Notes: generated by a model not told the origin, from the sequence alone. A stretch of DNA of 64,000 nt from Maritimibacter sp. REDSEA-S28_B5 (GCA_001626765.1 LUOO01000046.1:1-64000), one strand, 5' to 3'; shown: positions 44,722 through 54,082, counted from the stretch's first letter. Program-made: numbers and translations.

Positions 44722-46488
44722 ATGAACCGTTTCGTCAAAGCCGCCGTCGCGGCGACCATGGCCTTCGCCTTTGCCGCACCGGCAATGGCGAACGTCACGG
44801 AAGAAGACCTCGCCAATGACGCCAGCACCCCGGAGAACGTGCTTACCAACGGCATGGGGCGCGACCTGCAGCGTTTTTCGCCGATGGACACGCTCAACAA
44901 GGACAACGTGCAGAACCTCGTCCCCGCCTGGGCGTTCTCGCTGGGTGGCGAGAAGCAGCGCGGGCAGGAAAGCCAGCCGCTCATCCATGACGGCATGATG
45001 TATGTGACCGGGTCCTATTCGCGCCTCTACGCGATCGACCTCGCCACCGGCAAGGAAGTCTGGCAGTTCGACGCGCGCCTGCCCGAGGGCATCCTGCCCT
45101 GCTGCGACGTGATCAACCGCGGCGCCGCCATCTACGGCGACAAGATCTATTTCGGCACGCTCGACGCCCGGATCGTGGCATTGGACCTCAAGACCGGCGA
45201 CACCATCTGGAACAAGGAAATCGCCGAATACAAAGAGGGTTACAGCTACACCGCCGCCCCGCTCATCGTGAACGGCCTCGTCATCACCGGGAACTCCGGC
45301 GGTGAATTTGGCATTGTCGGCGAAGTGCAGGCGCGCGACGCCGAAACCGGCGACCTCGTCTGGACCCGTCCGGTGATCGAAGGCCACATGGGCACGCTCA
45401 ACGGCGAAGAATCGACCATGACCGGGACGCTCAACGCGACCTGGCCGGGCGATATGTGGAAAACCGGCGGTGGCGCGACCTGGCTGGGCGGCTCTTATGA
45501 CGCCGACACCGACACGCTCGTCTTCGGCACCGGCAACCCGGCGCCCTGGAACTCGCACCTGCGCAACGCGGGCGCGCCGACCGAAGGCAACGCGGGCGAC
45601 AACCTTTATGCCGCCTCGCGACTGGGCATCGACCCGGCGACCGGCGAGATCAAGTGGCACTTCCAGACCACCCCGCGCGAAGGCTGGGACTTCGACGGTG
45701 TGAACGAGGTCGTCGCTTTCGTCGACAGCGAGGGCAACAAGCGTTTCGCCACCGCCGACCGCAACGGGTTCTTCTACGTGCTCAACCGCGAAGACGGCGC
45801 TTTTGTGAGCGCGACGCCCTTCGTGTCGGACATCACCTGGGCAAGCGGAATCGACGAGACCGGGCGCCCGATCTACAACGAGGACAACCGTCCGGGTAAC
45901 CCGCTCGATGCGGACAAGGGCGAGATGGTCTTCTCGGTGCCCTCGTTCCTCGGTGGCAAGAACTGGATGCCGATGGCCTTCAGCCAGAACACCGGCATGT
46001 TCTACGTGCCCTCAAACGAATGGGGCATGGACATCTGGAACGAGCCGATCTCCTACAAGAAGGGCGCGGCCTATCTTGGTGCCGGCTTCACGATCAAGCC
46101 GATCTTCGAGGACCACATCGGCTCGCTCAAGGCGATCCAGCCGGAAACCGGCGAGATCAAGTGGGAATACAAGAACGACGCCCCGCTCTGGGGTGGCGTG
46201 ATGACCACTGCTGGCGGTCTCGTGTTCTTCGGCACGCCTGAGGGTGAGTTCCTGGCGCTCGACGACGAGACCGGCGAGGTCCTGTGGTCGTTCCAGACCG
46301 GCTCCGGCATCGTTGGCCAGCCTGTCACCTACGAAATGGACGGCGAGCAGTATGTCACCGTGGTCTCCGGCTGGGGCGGCGCCGTCCCGCTCTGGGGTGG
46401 CGAAGTCGCCAAGAAGGTGAACTACCTCAATCAGGGCGGCACCGTCTGGACCTTCAAGCTGCCGCGCCAACTGGCCTCGGCCCAATAA
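44722..46488 (+). CDS. exaF: PQQ-dependent alcohol dehydrogenase, lanthanide-type (ExaF/PedH-like)
   Basis: This 588-residue periplasmic quinoprotein has a signal peptide (to AMA, about 23), the adjacent disulfide Cys127-Cys128 (PCCDVINRG) that stacks on PQQ, and repeated propeller W motifs ([22 protein letters not shown]). Metal ligands read as Glu195 (GGEFG), Asn272 (GTGNPAPWN) and Asp323. A second acid, Asp325, follows in GWDFDGVNE; calcium enzymes lack it and lanthanide enzymes have it. It oxidises ethanol or other primary alcohols to aldehydes or acids and reduces a cytochrome c. GGGAGGA precedes the start. PQQ biosynthesis genes are not in the window. Confidence 0.93.
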   Translation: MNRFVKAAVAATMAFAFAAPAMANVTEEDLANDASTPENVLTNGMGRDLQRFSPMDTLNKDNVQNLVPAWAFSLGGEKQRGQESQPLIHDGMMYVTGSYSRLYAIDLATGKEVWQFDARLPEGILPCCDVINRGAAIYGDKIYFGTLDARIVALDLKTGDTIWNKEIAEYKEGYSYTAAPLIVNGLVITGNSGGEFGIVGEVQARDAETGDLVWTRPVIEGHMGTLNGEESTMTGTLNATWPGDMWKTGGGATWLGGSYDADTDTLVFGTGNPAPWNSHLRNAGAPTEGNAGDNLYAASRLGIDPATGEIKWHFQTTPREGWDFDGVNEVVAFVDSEGNKRFATADRNGFFYVLNREDGAFVSATPFVSDITWASGIDETGRPIYNEDNRPGNPLDADKGEMVFSVPSFLGGKNWMPMAFSQNTGMFYVPSNEWGMDIWNEPISYKKGAAYLGAGFTIKPIFEDHIGSLKAIQPETGEIKWEYKNDAPLWGGVMTTAGGLVFFGTPEGEFLALDDETGEVLWSFQTGSGIVGQPVTYEMDGEQYVTVVSGWGGAVPLWGGEVAKKVNYLNQGGTVWTFKLPRQLASAQ

Positions 46489-46520
46489 CCTCCTCCTGTC
46501 AAGCGATTGACGACACGACT

Positions 46521-46546
46521 GCCCCGCCGGAAACGGCGGGGCCTTT
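46521..46546 (+). terminator. Rho-independent terminator after the PQQ dehydrogenase
   Basis: GCCCCGCCG-GAAA-CGGCGGGGC, a 9-bp stem with a GAAA tetraloop, is followed by CTTTT. It lies 33 bases after the dehydrogenase stop. Confidence 0.9.
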
Positions 46547-46626
46547 TCGACTTCACGCCGGGTCCCGGTGCGGCACGGGCCCTGGCCGGAGAGATGGCCG
46601 TTGGGCTGCCGCGATGAGGGACGGCG

Positions 46627-47832
46627 TCAGAACAGTTCGACCTCGCCGGTCGCCGGATCATCGTCTTGCATGTCGACGGCAGGGGGCGCTGCCTCCCGAT
46701 CAAGGTCCCGGACCGGAGCGTCGGCCACGCCGCCTGGTTCCTGCGGTGCGGCCGGGTCAAAGTCGGTCTTCCGTACATCGGGACCGACCGGTGGGGTAGA
46801 GCGGGGCGGGGCAGGTGCCGCAGCCTGTTTCGCATCCGGGCCGCCCATGCTGCCCGGATCGTGAAAGGTAAATCGGGCGCGACCGGCCTCTTTCGAGGCG
46901 TAGAGCGCCCGGTCGGCATCGCGGTGCATCCGGTCGATGTCGATCACGTCATATTGGCTGGTCTGAACGACGCCTGCCGAGGAGGAAATCCGGCAGGCCG
47001 TTCCTCCGTGAAAGATTGGTTCCTCGAGCCGTCTGATGGTTCGTTTGAGGATCGCGCCCAGCCGTGTGCGGTCGGTGAGACCGGGAAAGACGAGCACGAA
47101 CTCGTCACCCCCGATCCGCGCGACCGCATCCTCCTCGCGGGTTTCTTCAAGCAGGATGCGTGCGACATCGACCAGCACGCGGTCGCCCGCCGCATGTCCA
47201 TGGTTGTCGTTGACCGCCTTGAAGTAATCGAGGTCCAGATGAACCAGTGAAAAGGGCGTCGAGCGGGCTGCGAGCCGCGACAGGACCGTATCGAGCGCGC
47301 GCCGGTTCTTGAGCCCGGTGAGCGTGTCGGTCTGGGCCTGCGCCTCCGCCTCGATCCGGGCGGTCTGCAGACGCCGGTTCAGATCGCGGCTCTCGTTCAT
47401 GGCGGCCATGTTCGCCTCGACCAGATAGAGCATCTCGAGCGTCAGGTCGGTGGGTGCGAAATCGGATCCTGCGAGGTGATAGCGCGACACGGCATCGAGG
47501 ATCGCGATCCCGAAGCTGAGGTTCACGAGCACGTCGCCCGAAGGCAGCCGCGCGGCGGCCGCGATGACCTGCGTGCGGTAGCTGTCGCGCATCCTGAGGT
47601 GGATCTTGCCCGCCGGCGGGTCGGACAGGCGTTCGACCAGCGACATCTGCGTGCTGCGTCGCAGGTCAAAGAAATCGGCCACATGCCGCCCGTCCAGAGA
47701 TCCGCCGCCCACGACCTTGACCAGCGTCGGCGCAGCGTGGCGCAGGGTGCCGCCGGGGTCCATGCGAAAGTGCATGGGCATGAGCGTGTCGAGAAGGCGA
47801 GGCTCCTGCGTGATGGCCGACATCATCGTCAT
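46627..47832 (-). CDS. Diguanylate cyclase with HNOBA-like N-terminal domain
   Basis: This 401-residue protein has an N-terminal heme-NO-binding-associated-like domain (about 10-145), a coiled linker (about 150-180) and a GGDEF domain (about 185-345). Visible are DLDYFKAVNDNHGHAAGD, the active-site GGDEF and an inhibitory I-site REED five residues before it. The C-terminal ~60 residues are Pro/Asp-rich. It makes cyclic di-GMP. Its ATG overlaps the stop of the upstream H-NOX-like gene (ATGA), the classic H-NOX/cyclase pairing in which the sensor controls the cyclase. Confidence 0.9.
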   Translation of the reverse strand: MTMMSAITQEPRLLDTLMPMHFRMDPGGTLRHAAPTLVKVVGGGSLDGRHVADFFDLRRSTQMSLVERLSDPPAGKIHLRMRDSYRTQVIAAAARLPSGDVLVNLSFGIAILDAVSRYHLAGSDFAPTDLTLEMLYLVEANMAAMNESRDLNRRLQTARIEAEAQAQTDTLTGLKNRRALDTVLSRLAARSTPFSLVHLDLDYFKAVNDNHGHAAGDRVLVDVARILLEETREEDAVARIGGDEFVLVFPGLTDRTRLGAILKRTIRRLEEPIFHGGTACRISSSAGVVQTSQYDVIDIDRMHRDADRALYASKEAGRARFTFHDPGSMGGPDAKQAAAPAPPRSTPPVGPDVRKTDFDPAAPQEPGGVADAPVRDLDREAAPPAVDMQDDDPATGEVELF

Positions 47833-48458
47833 GGCGCGGGCAACACCGGACGCCTGCGATCCATGTTGGCGTGAAGGCTGCGGTCCCCGAGGTCGAAGTC
47901 CCGCCCGCGCGTGAAATCGCTCTTGAGCACCTGGATGCCGACCAGTTCCCGCTCGTCGCGCTGGCCCAGATGGTCGAGCAGGACGAGCGCGCCGTAGTCA
48001 TCCGCGAGCGCCCGGAGCAGGCCGACGAGCACATGCCCGCCACCGGAGATTGCCTTGCCGCATTCGAGCCGGAAATTCCCGCCGCCGAGATCGGTCAGGA
48101 CCAGGTCCGGCAAACTTATGTCAGGCAGCGCAAGTTCGGCGCGGCCCGGAAGATCCTCGAGCGACTGGAGAAAGTCCTCGTAATCCACGCCGCCGAACCG
48201 GAGCAGCCGCCGCACCCTTTGCGCTTCGGGGGCGGCGACCAGATGGGTTCCGAAATCTTCGAGCAGCACCTCGCGCGGTTTTCCGAGCAGGCGCGCGCTT
48301 GCGCCGATGAGGTCGTCGAGCAGGCTGTCCTCGTATTCGAAAAGCGCCTCGAACCGCTCGATGCAACGGTCGAGCGAACGCAGGGCATCCTTCCAGATAC
48401 CGTCGCCGTAGGCCGAGCGCACGAAGCCCTCGAAAGACCGGAACACCAGACCGTGCAT
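47829..48458 (-). CDS. H-NOX-like (heme NO-binding family) protein lacking canonical heme ligands
   Basis: This 209-residue protein has the family start MHGLVFRSFEGFVRSAYG and overall length of H-NOX sensors, plus FLQSLEDLPGRAEL and VLVGLLRALADDYG. In canonical H-NOX the proximal heme His lies in a LDxLH-type turn; here Pro104 occupies that place (LEDLP). The YxSxR heme-propionate motif is also not visible, the aligned region reading LECGKAISGGG. It may therefore not bind heme in the usual way. It is coupled to the downstream diguanylate cyclase. ATG at 48458 is chosen over an in-frame start nine codons upstream because MHGLVF is the family N-terminus. Confidence 0.82.
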   Translation of the reverse strand: MHGLVFRSFEGFVRSAYGDGIWKDALRSLDRCIERFEALFEYEDSLLDDLIGASARLLGKPREVLLEDFGTHLVAAPEAQRVRRLLRFGGVDYEDFLQSLEDLPGRAELALPDISLPDLVLTDLGGGNFRLECGKAISGGGHVLVGLLRALADDYGALVLLDHLGQRDERELVGIQVLKSDFTRGRDFDLGDRSLHANMDRRRPVLPAP

Positions 48459-48541
48459 CGTCAGAACCTTTTCTCCACGTCTCACCCTAGGACGCGGAGG
48501 TTAAGGAATTGCCAAGGGCATGTGGGAGTCAGGTGTCGGTT

Positions 48542-49246
48542 CTAAGGGTGACATTGGCCCGCGGCATCAAGCCAGCTGGGCAGCATCCCAATGTGGTCGA
48601 TGACCGCATCGGCACCCGCGAGTGACACCGGCTCTGTGGGGCCGCTTAGAACTGCAACCACATCCATGCCCGCGGCCCGTGCCGCCGCGATGTCGGCCCG
48701 GCTGTCGCCGACCATGAGGACGCGCGCGGGCGCGAGCTTCAGTGCGGCTGCGATGGACAAGAGCATGTCCGGATGCGGTTTCGGGCGAACGCCGGGACCA
48801 GCGGTCCTGACCTGCGACAGGAGCCATTCGATACCGGCCGCGCGCAACTGCGCCAGCGTGGGCGCCAGCGAGTCGTTGGTGGCAAGCGCGAGACGCAGAC
48901 CACGTGCCGAAAGTGCGTTCAGGAGCGGGGCGAGGGGGGCCACGGGCACCGCACGGGCGTCCGTTGCGCGCCTTGTCAGAAAGGCCTCGATCTCGGGCCG
49001 GGGACGCTCCATGACGGCCGCGATGATGGCAGCGGTCTGGGCAATGGTGCCCGAGATTGCCGGGCTGTCCGGGTCATAGCGCGCCGTCGCCAGATCAAAT
49101 CCGAGCGCCGATGCCACACGGCCAGCCAGCGCCGTATCGTGCTCGGCAAGGTCGCCAAGCACCCGACGCGCCCATGCGCCCCAGGTCGCGCCGAAGTCGA
49201 AGAGCGTGCCGTCCTTGTCGAAAATGACCGCCTCGTAGCGGCTCAC
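48542..49246 (-). CDS. HAD-superfamily phosphatase, phosphoglycolate-phosphatase-like
   Basis: This 234-residue hydrolase has motif I VIFDKDGTLFDF, motif II LALATND, motif III Lys in RPKPHPDML and motif IV MVGDSRADIAAARAAGM. The cap is alpha-helical (about 15-85). GTG at 49246 overlaps the DUF3572 stop (GTGA), so the two genes are coupled. The substrate is unknown; phosphoglycolate or another small phosphate ester is likely. Confidence 0.9.
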   Translation of the reverse strand: MSRYEAVIFDKDGTLFDFGATWGAWARRVLGDLAEHDTALAGRVASALGFDLATARYDPDSPAISGTIAQTAAIIAAVMERPRPEIEAFLTRRATDARAVPVAPLAPLLNALSARGLRLALATNDSLAPTLAQLRAAGIEWLLSQVRTAGPGVRPKPHPDMLLSIAAALKLAPARVLMVGDSRADIAAARAAGMDVVAVLSGPTEPVSLAGADAVIDHIGMLPSWLDAAGQCHP

Positions 49247-49518
49247 GTCCAGTGCATCTCGGCCCCGCCCAGGACCTCGCGGGCGGCGAGCGGTTCGCGG
49301 TAGTCGACCTGTGTCGCATCGCAGAAGGCCACGACCCAAGCGTCATCCATCGTGAGAAACTCGAGCACGGCAAGCTGTGCCTGCGGGTCGGAGGCCGCCG
49401 CGCGCAAGGACCCGATGTCGCCGCCGGTCGAGCCCAGAAACACGGGCAAGAGTTCATCGTTTCCGACCAGCCAACCCAGGGCCATGAGGGCCACAGTCTC
49501 TGCGCGATCACGTGTCAT
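49243..49518 (-). CDS. DUF3572 family protein
   Basis: This 91-residue small alpha-helical protein has the family pattern AETVALMALGWLVGNDELLPVFLGSTG, VLEFLTMDDAWVVAFCDA. Function is unknown. In related genomes it commonly lies divergent from a PleD-type cyclase, as here. ATG at 49518 is chosen; the longer frame to 49590 would run into the promoter region. Confidence 0.85.
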   Translation of the reverse strand: MTRDRAETVALMALGWLVGNDELLPVFLGSTGGDIGSLRAAASDPQAQLAVLEFLTMDDAWVVAFCDATQVDYREPLAAREVLGGAEMHWT

Positions 49519-49613
49519 TGTTGCCGTTACCTTCGGAAAGAAACCCTTTGTTAACCCTTGTTGGCGAAAGTTGCGTCGAAGGCAACGCACGCCCGTCGAA
49601 AATCAGGGATTCC

Positions 49614-50990
49614 ATGAACGGACGCATCCTCATCGCAGACGATCTCGTTACGGATCGCATCGCGCTCAAGGCCCGGCTGGCACTTGCCCGCTATGATGTG
49701 TCCCTGGCGCGCAGCCTGCACGAGGTGCTTGCGCAGGTGAAGGACGCCCTGCCGGATGTGATTCTGCTCGACATCGGGTTCCCGGACGGGGGCATCGCGG
49801 CCTGCCGACGGTTGCGGGACAATCCGGCGCTGGGCGACGTTCCCATCGTGATCTACGGCGCGCGCGACGACCGCGATGCGCGGATCGCGGCGCTCGGGGC
49901 AGGGGCCGACGAAGTGCTCGCGGGCCTGCCGGGCGAGGTCGAGCTTTCGGCGCTCCTGCGGTCCATCCTGCGCGACAAGGCGCTGCGCGGCGACCTTTTG
50001 CGCCGCCGCGACATTCTTGGCGTGTCCGGCTTTGCCGAGGGCGAGACGGGCTTTGACCCACGGGTCAAAGCGATGATCGTCACACCCAACGCGCAGGGCG
50101 CGGTGGTCTGGCGGCGCACATTGTCGGAACGACTGGGTGCCGAGGTCAGCGCCGCGCCGATGGAGGTCGCGCTGGAAACCAGGCCCGGCGCCGTCCCTGA
50201 CGCCTTTGTCATCGTCGAGACACCGGCGCAGCCCGGCGCAAGTCTCAGACTGGTGAGCGAATTGCGCGCGCGACCGTCGAGCCGTGAGGCGGTGATCCTG
50301 TATCAGATGGCAGGGCCCAGCAGCCAGACCGCCGACCTTGCGCTCGATTTCGGCGCGAACGCCATCGTTCCAGGGCCCTTTGATGCGGACGAACTCGCCC
50401 TGCGTCTGGCGCGCCTGACCTCTCGCAAGCGCGAGGTGGACCGGGTCCGTGCGCTGCTCGACGACCGTCTGGACGAGGCGCTGCGCGATCCGCTCACCGG
50501 TATCCACAACCGACGCTATGCCGATGCTTACCTCGACCGGTTGTGCCGCGCGCATCGGTCGAGTGTAAGCGGCCCCTTCGCGGTGCTTCTGCTCGATCTC
50601 GATCATTTCAAGGGCGTGAACGATCGTTTTGGCCATGTCGCGGGTGACCACGTTCTGCGGGCCGTCGCCGAACGCCTGCTTGGCGAGTTGCGTGATCAAG
50701 ACATGGTCGCGCGGGTCGGCGGGGAGGAGTTTCTCGTGGTGCTTCCGAACGCGGATGCGGATGGGGCGCGGGTCATGGCGGAACGCCTTCGCCAGTCCGT
50801 CAACGAAGAGAGCATCGCCCTGGGGGGCGGCCAGTCGATCAGGATCTCGGTCTCGGTCGGCGTGGCGGTGTCGCACAGTGGCGCGGGCGATTGCCAATCG
50901 GTCTACGAACGCGCGGACCGGGCGCTCTATGCTTCGAAGGCCGGCGGTCGCAACCTCGTCACCTTTTTCAGGGACCGCGACGCAGCCTGA
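49614..50990 (+). CDS. pleD: PleD-like response regulator diguanylate cyclase
   Basis: This 458-residue protein has two receiver domains and a GGDEF domain. Receiver one (1-120) has ILIADDLVTDR and phospho-Asp in ILLDIGFPDG. Receiver two (about 150-275) is degenerate. The cyclase domain has DLDHFKGVNDRFGHVAGDH, active site GGEEF and I-site RDQD five residues upstream. The layout is that of PleD, which makes cyclic di-GMP after phosphorylation-driven dimerisation. It is divergent from DUF3572. ATG at 49614 begins the receiver sequence directly. Confidence 0.93.
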   Translation: MNGRILIADDLVTDRIALKARLALARYDVSLARSLHEVLAQVKDALPDVILLDIGFPDGGIAACRRLRDNPALGDVPIVIYGARDDRDARIAALGAGADEVLAGLPGEVELSALLRSILRDKALRGDLLRRRDILGVSGFAEGETGFDPRVKAMIVTPNAQGAVVWRRTLSERLGAEVSAAPMEVALETRPGAVPDAFVIVETPAQPGASLRLVSELRARPSSREAVILYQMAGPSSQTADLALDFGANAIVPGPFDADELALRLARLTSRKREVDRVRALLDDRLDEALRDPLTGIHNRRYADAYLDRLCRAHRSSVSGPFAVLLLDLDHFKGVNDRFGHVAGDHVLRAVAERLLGELRDQDMVARVGGEEFLVVLPNADADGARVMAERLRQSVNEESIALGGGQSIRISVSVGVAVSHSGAGDCQSVYERADRALYASKAGGRNLVTFFRDRDAA

Positions 50991-51054
50991 CCGGCGCGCC
51001 GCGACCAATTCCATGCCGGTCCAATCCGGGGGCAGGGTCCCGGTGCCGCGCCTC

Positions 51055-51594
51055 TCAGTCCCGGTCCTGGTCGCGCGGACCGCCCCCCAGCACGCGACCG
51101 AAGCCTTTTTCCAGCTTGCCGGCCAGTGTCTCGCGCTCTTCAAGGGACATCGTCGTGATCTGCTCGATCACGACCTCGCGGCCGACATCGGAGCGGTTCG
51201 TGAAGAACGCACTCTGGGCCTCCATGAGCGCGCGAAAGCTGGCCTCGTCAAAGTCATCTGACCGCAGGAGGCTGATCATTTCGGTCAACTGGGCGGCCAG
51301 CACCGCGCGGTTGTCGCCGAAGGTGCCGGCGCGGTCGCGCAGGCTGTCCTGCGCCCGTTCACGGTAAGGCTCGGGAAGGACGCGACCAAAAGGTCCCATC
51401 GCCGGATCGACCCTTTCGCGCACCTCGCGCGGGCCATGGCTCCGTCCGAGCGGTCCCTCGCTGAACCAGGTCCCGCAGACCAGCCCCAGCACCATGAGGT
51501 TGAGGGCGAGGGAGGCAGCAAGCAGCACCTTGACCCATTTGGGGGTGCCGGATCTTGGCGTCGGCTGGTCGGGCGTTTGGGTGTGATCGGTCAT
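51055..51594 (-). CDS. Periplasmic heavy-metal-sensor-like (CnrX/CpxP-type) protein
   Basis: This 179-residue protein has a short cytoplasmic tail, one membrane anchor (VKVLLAASLALNLMVLGLVCGTWF) and a periplasmic helical hairpin domain (about 70-170) with AQLTEMISLLRSDDFDEASFRALMEAQ. The pattern matches periplasmic metal-sensor proteins that modulate anti-sigma factors. It is the last gene of an operon with ECF sigma and anti-sigma candidates, overlapping the latter as ATGA. Metal ligands are not obvious (few His). Confidence 0.82.
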   Translation of the reverse strand: MTDHTQTPDQPTPRSGTPKWVKVLLAASLALNLMVLGLVCGTWFSEGPLGRSHGPREVRERVDPAMGPFGRVLPEPYRERAQDSLRDRAGTFGDNRAVLAAQLTEMISLLRSDDFDEASFRALMEAQSAFFTNRSDVGREVVIEQITTMSLEERETLAGKLEKGFGRVLGGGPRDQDRD

Positions 51595-51980
51595 TCCAGG
51601 TCCCCGGCTTCGAGTGTGGCGAGCGCGCCGTAGCCTGGCGCGAGGTCCTCGATCGCGTAGCTTTCGGCGCTTTGGATCAGTCCGCCGGTCATGTGGGCGA
51701 GCACGTTGGGCGCGGACACGCCGATCCAGACGCCCGCCACGGCGGCAGTCGCCATGCTGGCAAAGGCAGGCCATCCCCCGATGGCGGCGGCGAAGGCAAC
51801 GAACAGGTTCCGCCGGGGACGCGCCCGTTTCGTCGCGGGCGATGGCCGCGTGGCCAGGGTCGCATCGGCATCTGCCATGATCCGGGCCATCAGATCGCCA
51901 GAAGGCTCCGGCCCCTGCGCCCGTTCGGCAGAGAAATAGAGCTCCAGAAACTCGTCTTCGTTCAGGTCACGCTTCGTCAT
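51591..51980 (-). CDS. Putative membrane anti-sigma factor
   Basis: This 129-residue protein has a cytoplasmic N-terminal part (about 1-60; DEFLELYFSAERAQ resembles the sigma-contacting helices of small anti-sigma factors), one membrane segment (about 68-90) and a periplasmic tail of about 35 residues. No zinc HxxxCxxC motif is present. Overlap by 14 bases with the sigma gene and by four with the sensor gene supports the assignment, which rests mainly on context. Confidence 0.7.
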   Translation of the reverse strand: MTKRDLNEDEFLELYFSAERAQGPEPSGDLMARIMADADATLATRPSPATKRARPRRNLFVAFAAAIGGWPAFASMATAAVAGVWIGVSAPNVLAHMTGGLIQSAESYAIEDLAPGYGALATLEAGDLE

Positions 51981-52554
51981 ATCCCAACTCCTCGCGCCGG
52001 CCGGACAACAACCGGGCCAGTGCTCTCTTGCCGCGTGCGGTCAGGCTTTCGACCGCTTCGACACTGATCTCCATAACGTCGGCGATCTCGGGGTTCCCCA
52101 ACCCCTCGAGATGCCGCAACACAACCGCGTCCCGCTGCCGGTCCGGCAGGCTGTCGAGCGCCGCCTGCAACGCCGCAGCCCGGTCGGCATCCATCATGCG
52201 CCTTGCCACTTCCGGTGCATCGTCTTCCGGTTCCGGCACCGCGTCCAGATCGACGCCACGGCGCTTGCGAAGGCGGTCGGTGCAAAGGTTCGTCACCACC
52301 CGGAAAAGCCAGGTCGTCACCTTCGCCTCGCCCTGCCGCCAGTCCGGCGCGATCCGCCAGAGGCGCAGCATGGCCTCCTGCGTCACGTCCTCGGCCTCGG
52401 CCCGGTCGCCCCGGAGCATCCGGGACGCATAGCCCAGAACGCGCGGCGTGAGACGGGCCGTGAGCAAGAGCGCCGCTTCCCGGTCGCCGTTCCCGAAGGC
52501 GACCAGAAGCGCCTCGTCCGAGACCTCATCGCTTGCGTCCAATGCCATGTCCAT
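51967..52554 (-). CDS. ECF RNA polymerase sigma factor
   Basis: This 195-residue protein has region 2 (about 20-90: YASRMLRGDRAEAEDVTQEAMLRLWR, WLFRVVTNLCTDRLRKRR) and region 4 (about 120-180: ALDSLPDRQRDAVVLRHLEGLGNPEIADVMEISVEAVES, seen in blocks). ATG at 52554 or the one two codons on are both possible. It drives an unknown stress regulon. It is preceded by an EF-hand gene and followed by its presumed anti-sigma factor. Confidence 0.93.
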   Translation of the reverse strand: MDMALDASDEVSDEALLVAFGNGDREAALLLTARLTPRVLGYASRMLRGDRAEAEDVTQEAMLRLWRIAPDWRQGEAKVTTWLFRVVTNLCTDRLRKRRGVDLDAVPEPEDDAPEVARRMMDADRAAALQAALDSLPDRQRDAVVLRHLEGLGNPEIADVMEISVEAVESLTARGKRALARLLSGRREELGYDEA

Positions 52555-52639
52555 CGCGTCCGGTGGTAGCCTGTTGGGGGTTCGGCCGCAATTCGCGGAC
52601 CGGGTGGGACGGACAGGGCCCGTCCCACCGATGCTTGGC

Positions 52640-53362
52640 TCAGTTCGCGTTCGGAGCGGTCTCAGGCGCGCGGCCAAGAGCGGCGGGCGGCGTCGGGCGG
52701 TTGCCCAACTGGCCCTGCGCACCCCGCTCGCCACGGGCGCGGCCTTCACCCCGCTCGAAACGTTCGCCATGGGCGCCGCGCATACCCTTGCGCATCTCGG
52801 CGCGCTCGGCCTTGGCGGCGTCGAACTCGGCTTCGGTAACCGCGCCGTCATCGTCGCTGTCCCAACGGTCGATCATTCGGGCAAAGCGATCGCCGCCCAT
52901 TGCCTCGCTCTCGTCGAGCGTTCCATTCCGGTCCGCGTCGCCCCGACGGATCATCGCCTGCGCCATCTTCTCGGCGCGCGCCGTCACCTGGGCGTCAGAG
53001 GGGCGTCCGGGCACCTCGCCTGGCGCAGCGGCGGCAACCCGCGCGTCATAGGCCTCGCCGAACCGGGCGACCCCGGCGGCGGTCAGTTCGGCCAGGGTTA
53101 CCGACCCGTCGCCATCCGCATCGGCATCGGCAAAGCGCGCTCGGGCGCGGGCTTCCATGTCCTCGACGGTAAGGGAGCCATCGCCGTTCTCGTCCATCTG
53201 GGCAAAGCTCATGGCAGCACCGCCAAAGCCCTGCGCGCCGCGCATGTGATCGTGGCCTTGGCGACCGCCCATGTCGCGCGCGTCTGCCATGGTGACCGAT
53301 GCGATCGACACCGTGATACCCGTCACCACGCCGACCGTTGCAATTTTCCAACTGCTGTTCAT
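52640..53362 (-). CDS. Exported EF-hand calcium-binding protein
   Basis: This 240-residue protein has a signal peptide (about 1-26) and four EF-hand loops: 57-68 (DENGDGSLTVED, with Asp instead of Glu at position 12), 81-92 (DADGDGSVTLAE), 142-153 (DADRNGTLDESE) and 168-179 (DSDDDGAVTEAE). The C-terminus is Arg/Gly-rich. It is 85 bases upstream of the sigma gene on the same strand and may sense calcium or other divalent metals for that system. GGAGAG precedes the ATG at 53362. Confidence 0.9.
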   Translation of the reverse strand: MNSSWKIATVGVVTGITVSIASVTMADARDMGGRQGHDHMRGAQGFGGAAMSFAQMDENGDGSLTVEDMEARARARFADADADGDGSVTLAELTAAGVARFGEAYDARVAAAAPGEVPGRPSDAQVTARAEKMAQAMIRRGDADRNGTLDESEAMGGDRFARMIDRWDSDDDGAVTEAEFDAAKAERAEMRKGMRGAHGERFERGEGRARGERGAQGQLGNRPTPPAALGRAPETAPNAN

Positions 53363-53634
53363 GTTCTCTCTCCTTAGCACGTTGTCCTGCCTTGTCGTTC
53401 AGCGGCCTGTGCCACCCGACATGACCCTCAAACGGCGCGGCCCGCCTGTTCCGTCGGTGCCGGGCGGAAAAACTTCCGCGGCGGGCGAACCGCGCCACCA
53501 GGAGGGCAGGGACAGCAAGCGGAAAACAACCACAGGATTGTCACAGACCGCCCCGCGACATTCCGCAGCATCGCAATTGCCGTTCGCTCTTGATAGAAAG
53601 GCGGGTGCGAACACGAGACGAAAGAGAAACGACA

Positions 53635-54051
53635 ATGGATGCCGCGATGAAGGCCGACATGCCCGACAGCCTCCAGACCGAGGACAGGTCGGTGAAACAG
53701 GCGATCTGGCGTGGCTGGCGCAAGAAATGCCCCTGCTGCGGCACCGGCCCCCTGATGAAGAGCTACCTCAAGGTGCGCGACACCTGCACGGTCTGCGGCG
53801 AGGAACTGCATCACCAGCGCGCCGACGACGGTCCCGCCTATCTCACGATCCTCGTGGTCGGGCACCTCCTGGTGCCCTTCTTCCACTTCGGTTACGTAAG
53901 GTTCCGGCCCGATCCCATGGTGTTCTCGGCCATTCTCGCCATCCTAGCAGTTGCGATGTCGCTCTACCTTCTGCCAAGGTTCAAAGGGCTGCTCGTCGGC
54001 GTGCAATGGGCCAAGCGCCTGCATGGCTTTGGCAGCGGCGAGAACGATTGA
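53635..54051 (+). CDS. DUF983 family membrane protein
   Basis: This 138-residue protein has a zinc-ribbon-like pair CPCCG and CTVCGEELHHQRADDGPAY, followed by two membrane helices (about 65-90 and 95-115). DUF983 proteins are common in alphaproteobacteria; the role is not established. It is followed 31 bases later by the NUDIX gene in the same direction. Confidence 0.9.
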   Translation: MDAAMKADMPDSLQTEDRSVKQAIWRGWRKKCPCCGTGPLMKSYLKVRDTCTVCGEELHHQRADDGPAYLTILVVGHLLVPFFHFGYVRFRPDPMVFSAILAILAVAMSLYLLPRFKGLLVGVQWAKRLHGFGSGEND

Positions 54052-54082
54052 CCGGGGCGGCGATCCCCGCGAGGGGGGATGC

